The notes beneath the pieces are model-generated. The model was given only the letters and a program-made list of their open reading frames with translations, was not told where the DNA came from and did no database searches. The position numbers and the translations under genes are program-made. A stretch of 54,170 nt of DNA from a bacterium (GTDB lineage Bacteria > Actinomycetota > Acidimicrobiia > Spongiisociales > Spongiisociaceae): the NCBI GenBank assembly GCA_028821235.1, contig JAPPGV010000063.1:1-54170 (forward strand), given 5' to 3'. Position 1 is the stretch's first letter. Each line of letters opens with the position of its first letter. Shown one piece after another: positions 25,899 through 34,904 of this stretch.

Positions 25899-27104
25899 CT
25901 ACCCGAGGGCTCGATCCAGGTCGTTGATGAGGTCCTCGTCGGATTCGATCCCGATCGACAGCCTGTTCAAACCGGGATGGTGTGCCCACGGCGATCTCGG
26001 GATAGCTGCCATCAGTTCGGGGTCGGTTTCGAGCCAGGCCGTGGGCGGAAAGATGAGCGATTCGACACCGCCCAGGCTCGTAGCCAGCCGGAACAGCGCT
26101 GTTCGCTCAGAGACAAGCCTGGCCGCCTCCGAGCCGCCTCTGATCTCGAACGAAACCATGGCGCCGAACCCGCCGGGCATTTGCGCATGCGCCAACTCGT
26201 GCTGTGGATGGCCTGAGAGTCCCGGATAGAAGACCCGAACCACCCGCGGATCATCGTCCAACCATTCGGCTACCGCTTGGGCATTGGTCATTTGCCGGCG
26301 CATCCGGACACCGAGAGTTCGGATGCCCCGCATGAGCAGCCAGCTGTCGAACGGGCTGGGGATAGCGCCCAGGAGGTACTGGCGATCGGCGATACGCCGA
26401 GCGAGATCTTCCGAGTTGGAGGTCACCGCTCCGCCGAGCAGATCGCTGTGTCCTCCGAGATACTTGGTAGTGCTATGGACCACGAGGTCCACGCCGTGAT
26501 CGAGCGGATTCTGGCAGTAGGGAGACGCGAAGGTGTTGTCGACGACACTCAGCGCACCGATCCCGCGGGCGATCTCCGCAAGGGCCTTCAGGTCCACGAT
26601 GTCGAGCAGTGGATTAGTCGGCGTCTCGATCCAGATCAGTCGGGTGTTCGGCTTGATTGCGGCCTGCACGGCCTCCGGATCGGAGAGATCGACGAAATCG
26701 GCCTCGACACCGTACCGAGGCAGATCGTTTGCAAAGAGGTGATAGGTACTGAGGTAACTGTCGTACCCGACGACGGCGCGGTCACCTGCCGATAGGAGCT
26801 GAAGCACCGCATTGATCGCGGCCATACCGGATGAGAACGCGGAAGCGGACACACCATGTTCGAGGCCGGCGAGGAGGGATTCGAGCGCATCACGAGTGGG
26901 ATTGGCCCGCCGAGCGTACTGGTAGCGAGCATCGTCGTCGATACGACTTCTGACGAAGGTCGAGGCCGGGTGTATCGGCGGGACGATGGCTCCGTCCGCG
27001 TTCGGCTCCGACCACCCGTGAAGCAACAACGTGTCCAGATCCCAGGCGTCGTCCTGGTGGGGAGTCGAAAGATCAGCCGGCAAAGTGCTCCATGAAGTAC
27101 ACAA
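25899..27104 (-). CDS. Trans-sulfuration-type PLP enzyme (Cys/Met metabolism)
   Basis: 401 aa. Cys/Met-metabolism PLP family (cystathionine gamma-synthase/lyase, methionine gamma-lyase). YARRANPTRDALESLLAGLE is the substrate/tetramer loop, SSGMAAINAVL holds the PLP phosphate, Asp189 is in VVDNTFASP, and the Schiff-base lysine is K214 in VHSTTKYLGGHSD. The C-terminal segment is PRSPWAHHPGLNRLSIGIESDEDLINDLDRAL. It removes or replaces a beta or gamma substituent of an amino acid. Because it sits among amine oxidase, semialdehyde dehydrogenase and importer genes, a lyase role in catabolism is more likely than methionine synthesis (inference). Confidence 0.85.
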   Translation of the reverse strand: MCTSWSTLPADLSTPHQDDAWDLDTLLLHGWSEPNADGAIVPPIHPASTFVRSRIDDDARYQYARRANPTRDALESLLAGLEHGVSASAFSSGMAAINAVLQLLSAGDRAVVGYDSYLSTYHLFANDLPRYGVEADFVDLSDPEAVQAAIKPNTRLIWIETPTNPLLDIVDLKALAEIARGIGALSVVDNTFASPYCQNPLDHGVDLVVHSTTKYLGGHSDLLGGAVTSNSEDLARRIADRQYLLGAIPSPFDSWLLMRGIRTLGVRMRRQMTNAQAVAEWLDDDPRVVRVFYPGLSGHPQHELAHAQMPGGFGAMVSFEIRGGSEAARLVSERTALFRLATSLGGVESLIFPPTAWLETDPELMAAIPRSPWAHHPGLNRLSIGIESDEDLINDLDRALG

Positions 27105-27249
27105 GAGTACCCGGCCCGGCTCTTCCCTCTCGAGGAGTCAGCTCAGGGAGCAGGCATCCCACGATCGACCCACGGCCAAGCCATGGCCGTTGGAACCCCA
27201 CCCGGCCAAGCAATCCGCGCGCCCTCTTGGATGATCCGCCGGGTTCGGG

Positions 27250-28707
27250 TTACCACTCTGCTGCGATGTACTTGGTCTCCAGGAATTCCATCATTCCTTC
27301 GTGACTGCCCTCTCGACCCAGTCCCGATTGTTTCATGCCTCCGAACGGCGCGGCCGGGTCGGACATCACGCCTCGGTTGATCCCGACCATCCCGGCTTGA
27401 ATGGCCTCCGAGGCACTCAGGCCGCGGGCAAGGCTCGATGTGTAGACGTAGGCGGCCAACCCGTAGATCGTGTCGTTGGCCAGAGCCAAGGCCTCGTCGT
27501 CGGTGTCAAAGGTCACGACCGGGGCGATGGGACCGAAGATCTCGGTGTCGAGAATCGGATCCGTAAGGCTCACGTTCGACAAGACAGTCGGTTCGAAGAA
27601 GTAGCCGCGGCCGTCGGGCCGCCCTCCGCCCACACGAACATCGGAGCCGTTGACGGTTGACGCCTCGACCAGGCCTGACATGTCGTCGACGGCTTGCTCG
27701 TTTATGACCGGCCCGAGAGTGACGCCTTGTTCCATACCCGGACCCATCCGCACCGAAGCCATCGCGCTTGCCAGACGTCCGGTGAATGCGTCAGCCACCG
27801 AGCTCTGGACGTAGACACGGTTGGCGGCAATACAAGATTGGCCTCCGTTCCGCATCTTGGCGACCATCGCCCCCTCGACGGCGGCATCGATGTCCGCATC
27901 GTCGAACACGAGGAAGGGGGCGTTTCCGCCGAGTTCCATCGAGCAGCGCACGACCCGGGCAGCGGCCAACTCCAGGAGCAGCCTCCCCACCTCGGTCGAG
28001 CCCGTGAACGAGAGGTTCATCACCCTTTCATCGGCCAGCATGGCCGCCACCACCTCGCCCGAACGCCGGGAGGGAAGCACGTTGAGGACGCCTTTCGGGA
28101 GTCCCGCCTCTTCCATAATCCGGACTATCGCCAGGGCTGTCAGTGGCGTGTCCGAGGCCGGCTTCAGCACCATGGCGCACCCTGCGGCGATGGCCGGGCC
28201 GATCTTCCGGGTGGCCATTGCGGCCGGGAAGTTCCACGGCGTGACCAGAAGGGAGACGCCTATCGGCTGGTGGACGGCGATGATCCGCTTGTCTCCTCCG
28301 GGAGCGGTGGTGATGTACCCGATGTTCCTCAACGCCTCACCGGAGAACCACCGGAAGAACTCGGCCGCATAGGCTGCCTCGGCTCTCGCCTCGGGCAGAG
28401 CCTTGCCCATCTCGGCCACGATCAACTCCGCGATCATCTCGCTTCGCTCCGTCATGAGCTCGAAGGCCCTACGCAGGATCTCCGAACGCTCTCGCGGCGT
28501 CAGCGCGGCGAACTCAGACCCCGCCTCATGAGCTGCGGCGACCGCGGCGACGGCATCCTCCGTTGATGCGCTCGAGACATGGGTGAGCACCTCTTCGGTC
28601 GCCGGATTGAGGACGGGGAACTCGTGGCTGTCTGACGATTCCCGCCACTCACCGTCGATGTAGAGGTGATTTCCCCCGTGGGTTTCAAGCTCTTGCAGGA
28701 GTTTCAT
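27250..28707 (-). CDS. gabD: Succinate-semialdehyde-type aldehyde dehydrogenase
   Basis: 485 aa, NAD(P)+-dependent ALDH superfamily, GabD branch. Landmarks: TPWNFPAAMATRKIGPAIAAGCAMVLKPASDTPLTAL, FTGSTEVGRLL, the general base in MELGGNAPF, and the nucleophile Cys292 in NGGQSCIAANRVYV. EIFGPIAPVVTFD and FGGMKQSGLGREGS are near the C-terminus. It would oxidise succinate semialdehyde or a related short omega-acid aldehyde released by the neighbouring amine oxidase or lyase. The symbol is by family only; the substrate is inferred. Confidence 0.87.
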   Translation of the reverse strand: MKLLQELETHGGNHLYIDGEWRESSDSHEFPVLNPATEEVLTHVSSASTEDAVAAVAAAHEAGSEFAALTPRERSEILRRAFELMTERSEMIAELIVAEMGKALPEARAEAAYAAEFFRWFSGEALRNIGYITTAPGGDKRIIAVHQPIGVSLLVTPWNFPAAMATRKIGPAIAAGCAMVLKPASDTPLTALAIVRIMEEAGLPKGVLNVLPSRRSGEVVAAMLADERVMNLSFTGSTEVGRLLLELAAARVVRCSMELGGNAPFLVFDDADIDAAVEGAMVAKMRNGGQSCIAANRVYVQSSVADAFTGRLASAMASVRMGPGMEQGVTLGPVINEQAVDDMSGLVEASTVNGSDVRVGGGRPDGRGYFFEPTVLSNVSLTDPILDTEIFGPIAPVVTFDTDDEALALANDTIYGLAAYVYTSSLARGLSASEAIQAGMVGINRGVMSDPAAPFGGMKQSGLGREGSHEGMMEFLETKYIAAEW

Positions 28708-28808
28708 GGGTCACTTCCGTTGTCTGGCCGCCCCCGGCTTGCGATGTATGGCCAGGGCGGGCGGCGCCCCTAGCCCTCATTTGGGTCGTCCGAGCAGGTC
28801 GCGCAGGC

Positions 28809-30158
28809 TCAAGAGACGAGGCGCGGCTTCTTGTAGCTGCCGTCCGCGAAACGAGACAGACGGAAGGCGGAGAGGTCGAATGACGAGTTCCCGTCTACGA
28901 CGAGCTCCGTTATGACGCGTCCGACGATCGGGCCCATGCCGAAGCCGTGCCCGCTGAACCCGGTGGCGATGACCAAACCGGCCGGCCGATCGAGTAGGTC
29001 GATGACGGGGACTGCATCCGGTGTCGAATCGATGTAACCGGCCCAGGTGTGGGCGACTTCGAACTCCAGGTCCGGGAACATCTTCTGGAACTCGACGACA
29101 CTCTTGCGAACTTGCTCCTCGCTTGCCGAAGGTGCGAGCACCCGCTGGGTCCGCCATGGAAGCCGGTGGCGTCTCCGGCGGAGCACGGCGTTGGTGACGT
29201 CCCTTCCCAGCGGACGTCCGACGTGGACCCGGAGCATCCGGCGGTTCTTCACGTAGTTCGGGAGGAACATGCGAAGGTGACGGAAGGACTGGAGCGTGAC
29301 GTCGTGATCGCCCCCGCTTGCGGCGATGTACAGGGTGCCATCGCGACGCTGCCGGAGAGACACAACCGGGTGGTAGCCGACGGCTATCTCGGTCAGCGGG
29401 TCGATCGGGGTGGTGCTGGCCACCGTGGCCCGGACGATCCGGACCGGCAAGTCGATACCCACGCCACGTAGTAGCCGCGCCGACCAGACCCCGGCCGCAC
29501 AGATCACGTGCCGGGCCCGGATGACACCCCTCTCGGTCGAGACTCCTGTCACTCGGCCCCGCTCGACCGTGATCCGATCCACCGCGCATCCCTCGATGAT
29601 GGTTGCCCCTGCCCTCTCGGCCGCCCGCGCGAACGCCCACGTAGCCTTGGTCGGTTCGGCGTGCCCATCGCTCGGCGTGAACATCGCGCCCTTCCATCGC
29701 CCGTGGACTTCGGGCAAGACCGCCGACACGTCGGACGGGGTCAGGAGCCGGCTGTCCAATCCGGCCTCGCGAGCGACGGCGAGCCACTCCTTGAAGAAGG
29801 CGATACGGACCGGATCCCTTGCGAGCGCGAGGTTTCCCCCTTGGGTCCATTCGATGTCAGCCCCCAGATCACGCTCGGCTGTCCGCCATATCCGGTTGGA
29901 CTCGATCATCAACGGCAACTCGTCGACATCCCGAGCCTGTTGCCGTATCCAGCCCCAGTTCCGTCCCGACTGTTCCCCGGCGATCCTTCCCTTCTCGATC
30001 ACAGCCACCGATCGACCTGCCCGAGCAAGAAACAACGCACTGGCGACACCCATGATCCCGCCACCGATCACCACGACATCGGCCGACGTGGGAAGCGTGC
30101 GTTCCACAACAGGACCCGGCGGCACGGCATCCGGACCGCTGGCAGCACCGAAGCTCAC
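28809..30158 (-). CDS. FAD-dependent amine/amino-acid oxidoreductase (DAO family)
   Basis: 449 aa. N-terminal Rossmann fingerprint VVVIGGGIMGVASALFLARAGRSVAVIEK at about 28-56, then GEQSGRNWGWIRQQ near the flavin. The middle antiparallel substrate domain is followed by the second FAD segment GLVIATGFSGHGFGMGP at about 390-406. This is the D-amino-acid oxidase/sarcosine oxidase-like family, which oxidises secondary or primary amines of N-substituted amino acids to imines and aldehydes. The start is locked to the MFS gene by an ATGA overlap (30155-30158), implying uptake and oxidation of the same compound. A second DAO-family enzyme lies at 42428. Confidence 0.87.
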   Translation of the reverse strand: MSFGAASGPDAVPPGPVVERTLPTSADVVVIGGGIMGVASALFLARAGRSVAVIEKGRIAGEQSGRNWGWIRQQARDVDELPLMIESNRIWRTAERDLGADIEWTQGGNLALARDPVRIAFFKEWLAVAREAGLDSRLLTPSDVSAVLPEVHGRWKGAMFTPSDGHAEPTKATWAFARAAERAGATIIEGCAVDRITVERGRVTGVSTERGVIRARHVICAAGVWSARLLRGVGIDLPVRIVRATVASTTPIDPLTEIAVGYHPVVSLRQRRDGTLYIAASGGDHDVTLQSFRHLRMFLPNYVKNRRMLRVHVGRPLGRDVTNAVLRRRRHRLPWRTQRVLAPSASEEQVRKSVVEFQKMFPDLEFEVAHTWAGYIDSTPDAVPVIDLLDRPAGLVIATGFSGHGFGMGPIVGRVITELVVDGNSSFDLSAFRLSRFADGSYKKPRLVS

Positions 30159-31399
30159 GGCTGGTCACCGAAGGGGCTCGACGAAGACACGCTCATTCGG
30201 TTCCGTGTGGACAGCGCCGCGGCGACGAGTACCGCCACGCCGACGAGGCTTACAGCCAGGTTGGGCCCAACCCCGTCGGCCAGCAAGCCGACCGGAATCG
30301 CACCGATCGGACCCAGGGCCACCCCCACCTGGTACAGGCTCGCCAGCCGGCCGCGAAAACGTTTCGCATCAGGGTGCGTCATCAGCAGTGAGCTGTTTGC
30401 GATCAACCCCGTCGTGAAGCAGAACCCGATGAGCCCGACCCAAGCCATCGCGACCCAAACCGAGCGGGCTGTTCCGAATGCCACCAGTCCGAGTCCCAAA
30501 CCGAAGACTGCGAACCGTTGGGCCAGCCAGAGACGCCGCGGTTCGGAGAAGGCCGAGTCGGCGAGGGCCCCCATCAACCCGCCGACTCCGCTCGCGGCCA
30601 CCAACAGTCCCAACTCCTCGGGCCCGGCCTGGAGGGTCTGATCGGTGAAGATCGGCAGCACGTACACGTAGGCCATGCCCCCGAAGGCGATCAGAGCGGT
30701 GAGGCCGAGGAGCTTGGGTAGGGGCGGGTTCGACAACGCGAATGTGATGCCGCCGCGCACCTGGCCCCAGGTCGTGACCGCGCCGTTGACTGGGCCATTG
30801 CTAATCGTCGGCGTCTCGGGCAGCCGGGAATGGACTATGGCTGCGACCACATAGAGCCAGCCGATGACGACGTACGTCCAGCCGATGCCGACCACCGGCA
30901 AGCGCAGGAGCACTCCGGCCGCGACCGGTCCGACGATCGCGATGAACTGCGAGATGAAGAAGAAGGCAGCCATCGTGTTGGCTACGAGCCGGTGCTCGAC
31001 GGCATCGATCGAATAGGCGATGCGGGCGGGAGTAAGAAACGAGAGGGTTACGCCGAGCACCAGCCCATGAATGACCAGAGCCCACCATGTCAGGGTCTGG
31101 GTCAGAAAGAGTACGGCGATGAGTCCGGCCGACCCTGCCACGGCGAGGTGGGAGGCAACCATGATGCGCCTTCTCGAGCGGTGATCCGCGGCGGCTCCTC
31201 CCGCAAACGGGATCAACGCCACCGGGATGCCCCAGGCGCCGCCAACCAACCCCACGATGAATGCCGACCCAGTGAGGGTCACCGCGGCATAACCACCGGC
31301 AACCACACCCATATGAAACGCGAGAAGCGAGGGGACCATGCCCCACCAGAGCAATCGGTAGGCCGGTACGGCCAGCGACGGATAAACGCGGGTGGCCAT
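30155..31399 (-). CDS. MFS transporter
   Basis: 414 aa from ATG 31399; the frame is open to 31531 but the extra residues do not look like a family N-terminus. About twelve hydrophobic helices. The loop between TM2 and TM3 reads GGAAADHRSRRRIMVASH, a good MFS motif A variant (G.xaD..gRr), and the central loop lies around residue 190. The substrate is unknown, but translational coupling to the FAD oxidoreductase suggests import of its substrate or export of a product. It shares a 294-bp divergent control region with the propeller gene at 31694. Confidence 0.85.
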   Translation of the reverse strand: MATRVYPSLAVPAYRLLWWGMVPSLLAFHMGVVAGGYAAVTLTGSAFIVGLVGGAWGIPVALIPFAGGAAADHRSRRRIMVASHLAVAGSAGLIAVLFLTQTLTWWALVIHGLVLGVTLSFLTPARIAYSIDAVEHRLVANTMAAFFFISQFIAIVGPVAAGVLLRLPVVGIGWTYVVIGWLYVVAAIVHSRLPETPTISNGPVNGAVTTWGQVRGGITFALSNPPLPKLLGLTALIAFGGMAYVYVLPIFTDQTLQAGPEELGLLVAASGVGGLMGALADSAFSEPRRLWLAQRFAVFGLGLGLVAFGTARSVWVAMAWVGLIGFCFTTGLIANSSLLMTHPDAKRFRGRLASLYQVGVALGPIGAIPVGLLADGVGPNLAVSLVGVAVLVAAALSTRNRMSVSSSSPFGDQP

Positions 31400-31471
31400 C
31401 GGCTTCACGGCGCCGTGACCACGTGCATGCAAAGGCGTTGGGTGTTGCAGGACATTTTCGATGGACGTCCG

Positions 31472-31624
31472 GTTGACTCCGTCAACGCTCCCAACTCGGT
31501 TAGTCGGATCGATCGCTAGGAGCGGCTCCAATCGAACTTACTCTGAGTTTCTTCGCCCTGTCGGTAGGTTGGTCGGATTGTATATTGCCGACAGGCTGTC
31601 TCGGGCGGGCGGGCATCCTGTCGG
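31472..31624. promoter_or_regulatory. Phased repeats in divergent control region
   Basis: Two kinds of symmetry lie between the MFS gene (-) and the propeller gene (+). GTTGAC at 31472-31477 pairs with GTCAAC at 31481-31486 across TCC, a perfect 15-bp palindrome. Further right CTGTCGG occurs at 31558-31564, inverted (CCGACAG) at 31588-31594, and again at 31618-31624, each copy starting exactly 30 bp after the last, about three helical turns. An extra CTGTC at 31596-31600 makes a small palindrome with the middle copy. Likely regulator sites for the divergent pair. Confidence 0.5.
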
Positions 31625-31693
31625 AGACTCGAGGCCGGATCTGGTCCGCCGGATCCCCATGCGCCCCCTGTAGAGGAAAGGAAGATGAGGTAG

Positions 31694-34600
31694 TTGTCGA
31701 GCAGGCACCCCACACGCCAGGTTCTGAGCGGCATCAGGTTTCGCTGCATCGGCCCTCCTCGCGGGGGCAGATCGGTCGCGGTCGCCGGGGATCCCGACCG
31801 ACGTTCTGTCTTCTACCTCGGAGCAGCCGCAGGAGGCATTTGGAAGACGTCTGACGCCGGGTTGACCTGGGAGAACGTCAGTGACGGGTACTTGAGAACG
31901 GCATCAGTGGGCGCCCTGGCGGTCTCACCCACGGACCCCGGAATCATCTATGCGGGGATGGGAGAAGCCTGCATCCGCAACGATGTCTCGCCCGGCGACG
32001 GTGTGTACCGATCGCGGGACGGCGGCGACACGTGGGACCACACGGGTCTGGCGGACACTCGGCACATCGGGGAGGTCCTGGTCGACCCGTCCGACCCGGA
32101 CCGTGTCTACGTGGCCGCCCTGGGCCACGCATTCGGCGCCAATCCCGAACGCGGGATCTATCGAACCCTCGATGGCGGCGACACGTGGCAAAGGGTGCTT
32201 CACACGAGCACCAAAGCCGGCGCAATCGACATCACCATGGACGCGGGCTCTCGCGACATGCTGTACGCGGCCGTCTGGGAAGCTCGGCGTACTTTCTGGG
32301 ACATGATCAGCGGGGGGCCCGACAGCGGGATCTGGAGATCGACCGACGGCGGCGACAGTTGGACCGAGATCACGCGGAACGAGGGGCTTCCCCGGTCGGC
32401 GATCATCGGCCGGGTGGGACTGGCGGCCTCCGGAGCGCGCCCCGGAAGGCTCTGGGCCTTGATCGAATCGCCCGAGGCGCCGGGCCTCTACCGGTCCGAC
32501 GACTTCGGCCGGGCGTGGAGTCTGGTGAGCGCGAAGCGTGAGCTCCGCAACCGACCCTTCTACTTCACCCACGTCAAGGCCGACCCGCTGCGCGAGGATC
32601 GGGTCTATGTCATGAACTCGCACATGTGGCGATCCGATGATGGGGGTGTCAGTTTCGAGAGAATCGCCACCCAGCATGATGACAACCACGACCTCTGGAT
32701 CGACCCTGGGGACAACCTCCGCATGATCTCGGCCAACGACGGGGGCGCCAATGTCTCCTTCGACGCCGGAGCGTCCTGGAGCACCGTCAATAACCAGCTC
32801 ACAGCGCAGATCTACCGGCTGGACACGGACAACCGCGCACCCTTCTTCTACGTCTACGGCACCCAGCAGGACAACTCCACCATTGCCGTGCCCAGCGGTA
32901 CGACCGATGGTGCGATCACCATGGTCGACTGCCGCGAGACGGGCACCGGTGAGAGCGGCTCAGTGGCAGTGCATCCCGGTGACCACAACACGGTGGTGGT
33001 GGGGGGGATAGGGAGCTCTCCCGGTCGAGGGGCCGCCCTTCAGCACTATGACCACCGCAGCAAGCAGATACGTCTGATCAACATCTGGCCTGAGTCCCAC
33101 GACGGTGTAGCGCCGTCTGATCTCAAGTACCGGTTCCACTTCACGTTCCCGGTCCTGTTCTCCTCTCATGACCCGGGCGTCCTGTATGCGGCTGGAAACG
33201 TCCTGTTCATGTCGCGCGACGTCGGTGACAGTTGGGAGGTCATCAGTCCTGACCTCACACGGAACGATCCCGAGAAACAACAGCTCTCGGGTGGGCCCAT
33301 CAAGAAGGAGACATCGGGCGCCGAGGACTACTGCACGATCACAGCGCTGAGCGAGTCTCCGCTCGATCCGGAACTGCTGTGGGCCGGGTCGGATGACGGC
33401 CTTGTCCACTTGAGCCGAGACCGAGGGACCACATGGGAGGATGTCACACCGCCCGACCTTCCTGAGTGGACCTTCGTCAAGAACATCGAGCCGTCCCGGC
33501 ATCGCCGGGGCACCGCCTACCTCGCGGCGACGAGATACATGCTCGACGACTTCCGGCCGTTCCTGCTCCGCACCGACGATCATGGCCGGACCTGGGTGAG
33601 CATTGTAGGTGACGGCGATGAAGCCATCGCCGCTGAAGACTTCGTCAGGGTGGTGCGCAGCGATCCGATTGTGGACGGGCTCCTGTATGCAGGAACCGAG
33701 ACCGGCCTCTACGTATCCGTGGACGACGGGTCGAACTGGCTCAGGTGGTCCACTATCCCCACCACCCCGGTGTACGACCTGAAGGTCCACGGGCCCGATC
33801 TGGTCGTTGCCACCCACGGGCGCGGCTTCTGGATCGCCGACGACCTCACCCCGCTGCGCCGGCTGGCCCAGGACCCTTCCCTGTCCGGCGACTTCCTGTT
33901 CACCCCGAAAGAGACCTGGAGGGTGCTCCCCCATCTGACTTCGGCGTGGGTCGCCACCGAGGGCAAGGACTACTGGACCGCCCTGGGCAAGGCGGCGACC
34001 TTCGTGGCCGGGGCAGACGAGACGGGGCAGGTGGAGCGGCGTTATCTCGACGCCGGTTCCACCGGACCGACCGGCGCGGCGATCCACTATTACCTGAGCG
34101 ACGCGACCGCGTCCGATCCCGGCGTGGTGATCACCCTGGACTTCCTCTACGGCGACAAGGGCGTGGTGAGGTCGATCCGGTCGGCCCCCGACGACCCCGA
34201 AGGAGTCGCGCCCCGGGTGCCCAAGGACCCGGGTATGTGTCGCTTGGTGTGGGATCTTCGCCACGAAGGAGCCATGCCACTGCCCGGAGGCCCGACGGGA
34301 GGAGAAGCCGATCGAGGCCCCCTCGTCGTGCCGGGCGAGTACGAGGTGAGGCTCACCGTAAAGAGGCTGGACGGCTCGACGAGCGCGCAGACCGCGCCCC
34401 TAGTGGTGGTCAACGATCCCCGACGTGAGGTGTCGCAAGACGATCTGGAGCGGCAGCTCTCAGCCCTCTTGTCGATACGCGACAAGATAAGCGAGGCGCA
34501 CGGTGCCCTGGCGCGGCTTCGCGAAGCACGGCGCCGGATCGAGCAACGGGCCGGTACCGGGAACATGGCGTCTCGGAGAGCCCAGGCTGTGCTCGACGAG

Positions 34601-34852
34601 CTTGCGTCTGTCGAGAAGGAGTTGATAGTCCTCCCCGGCCCCCTGAGTGACACGTTCGGTCGTGGTGAGAAGGCTCTGATCCAAGGCCTGACGACGGTGA
34701 TCAGCGTCATTGCCAGCGCGGATGCCAAGCCGACAAGACAGGCATCGAGCGTGGTGTCGATCTACTTCGAGCAGATCGATGCCCAGTTGGCACGCCTGCG
34801 ACAGGTCTTGGACGTGGACTTCGAAGGCCTGCCCCATCAGGCCGGCGGGTGA
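31694..34852 (+). CDS. Asp-box double beta-propeller protein (BNR/sortilin-like), copy 1
   Basis: 1,052 aa from TTG 31694, directly after an in-frame stop, with purine-rich AAGGAAG and GAGG upstream. Residues 15-740 hold at least ten Asp-box/BNR motifs of the form S/T-x-D-x-G-x-T/S-W (TSDAGLTW, RDGGDTW, LDGGDTW, TDGGDSW, SRDVGDSW, SRDRGTTW, TDDHGRTW), consistent with two joined propellers of the sialidase/Vps10 type. A beta domain follows at about 760-900, and a helical coiled-coil C-terminus at 905-1050. No signal peptide or membrane helix is visible, unlike many relatives annotated as glycosyl hydrolases, so a cytoplasmic location is likely. Closely related to the protein at 36404-39625. 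Enzymatic activity is unproven. Confidence 0.8.
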   Translation: MSSRHPTRQVLSGIRFRCIGPPRGGRSVAVAGDPDRRSVFYLGAAAGGIWKTSDAGLTWENVSDGYLRTASVGALAVSPTDPGIIYAGMGEACIRNDVSPGDGVYRSRDGGDTWDHTGLADTRHIGEVLVDPSDPDRVYVAALGHAFGANPERGIYRTLDGGDTWQRVLHTSTKAGAIDITMDAGSRDMLYAAVWEARRTFWDMISGGPDSGIWRSTDGGDSWTEITRNEGLPRSAIIGRVGLAASGARPGRLWALIESPEAPGLYRSDDFGRAWSLVSAKRELRNRPFYFTHVKADPLREDRVYVMNSHMWRSDDGGVSFERIATQHDDNHDLWIDPGDNLRMISANDGGANVSFDAGASWSTVNNQLTAQIYRLDTDNRAPFFYVYGTQQDNSTIAVPSGTTDGAITMVDCRETGTGESGSVAVHPGDHNTVVVGGIGSSPGRGAALQHYDHRSKQIRLINIWPESHDGVAPSDLKYRFHFTFPVLFSSHDPGVLYAAGNVLFMSRDVGDSWEVISPDLTRNDPEKQQLSGGPIKKETSGAEDYCTITALSESPLDPELLWAGSDDGLVHLSRDRGTTWEDVTPPDLPEWTFVKNIEPSRHRRGTAYLAATRYMLDDFRPFLLRTDDHGRTWVSIVGDGDEAIAAEDFVRVVRSDPIVDGLLYAGTETGLYVSVDDGSNWLRWSTIPTTPVYDLKVHGPDLVVATHGRGFWIADDLTPLRRLAQDPSLSGDFLFTPKETWRVLPHLTSAWVATEGKDYWTALGKAATFVAGADETGQVERRYLDAGSTGPTGAAIHYYLSDATASDPGVVITLDFLYGDKGVVRSIRSAPDDPEGVAPRVPKDPGMCRLVWDLRHEGAMPLPGGPTGGEADRGPLVVPGEYEVRLTVKRLDGSTSAQTAPLVVVNDPRREVSQDDLERQLSALLSIRDKISEAHGALARLREARRRIEQRAGTGNMASRRAQAVLDELASVEKELIVLPGPLSDTFGRGEKALIQGLTTVISVIASADAKPTRQASSVVSIYFEQIDAQLARLRQVLDVDFEGLPHQAGG

Positions 34853-34904
34853 CCCCGACCTTCGCAGAGCCGCACCAGCGTGGCGGTGAGGCTGCCTTTC
34901 GACC

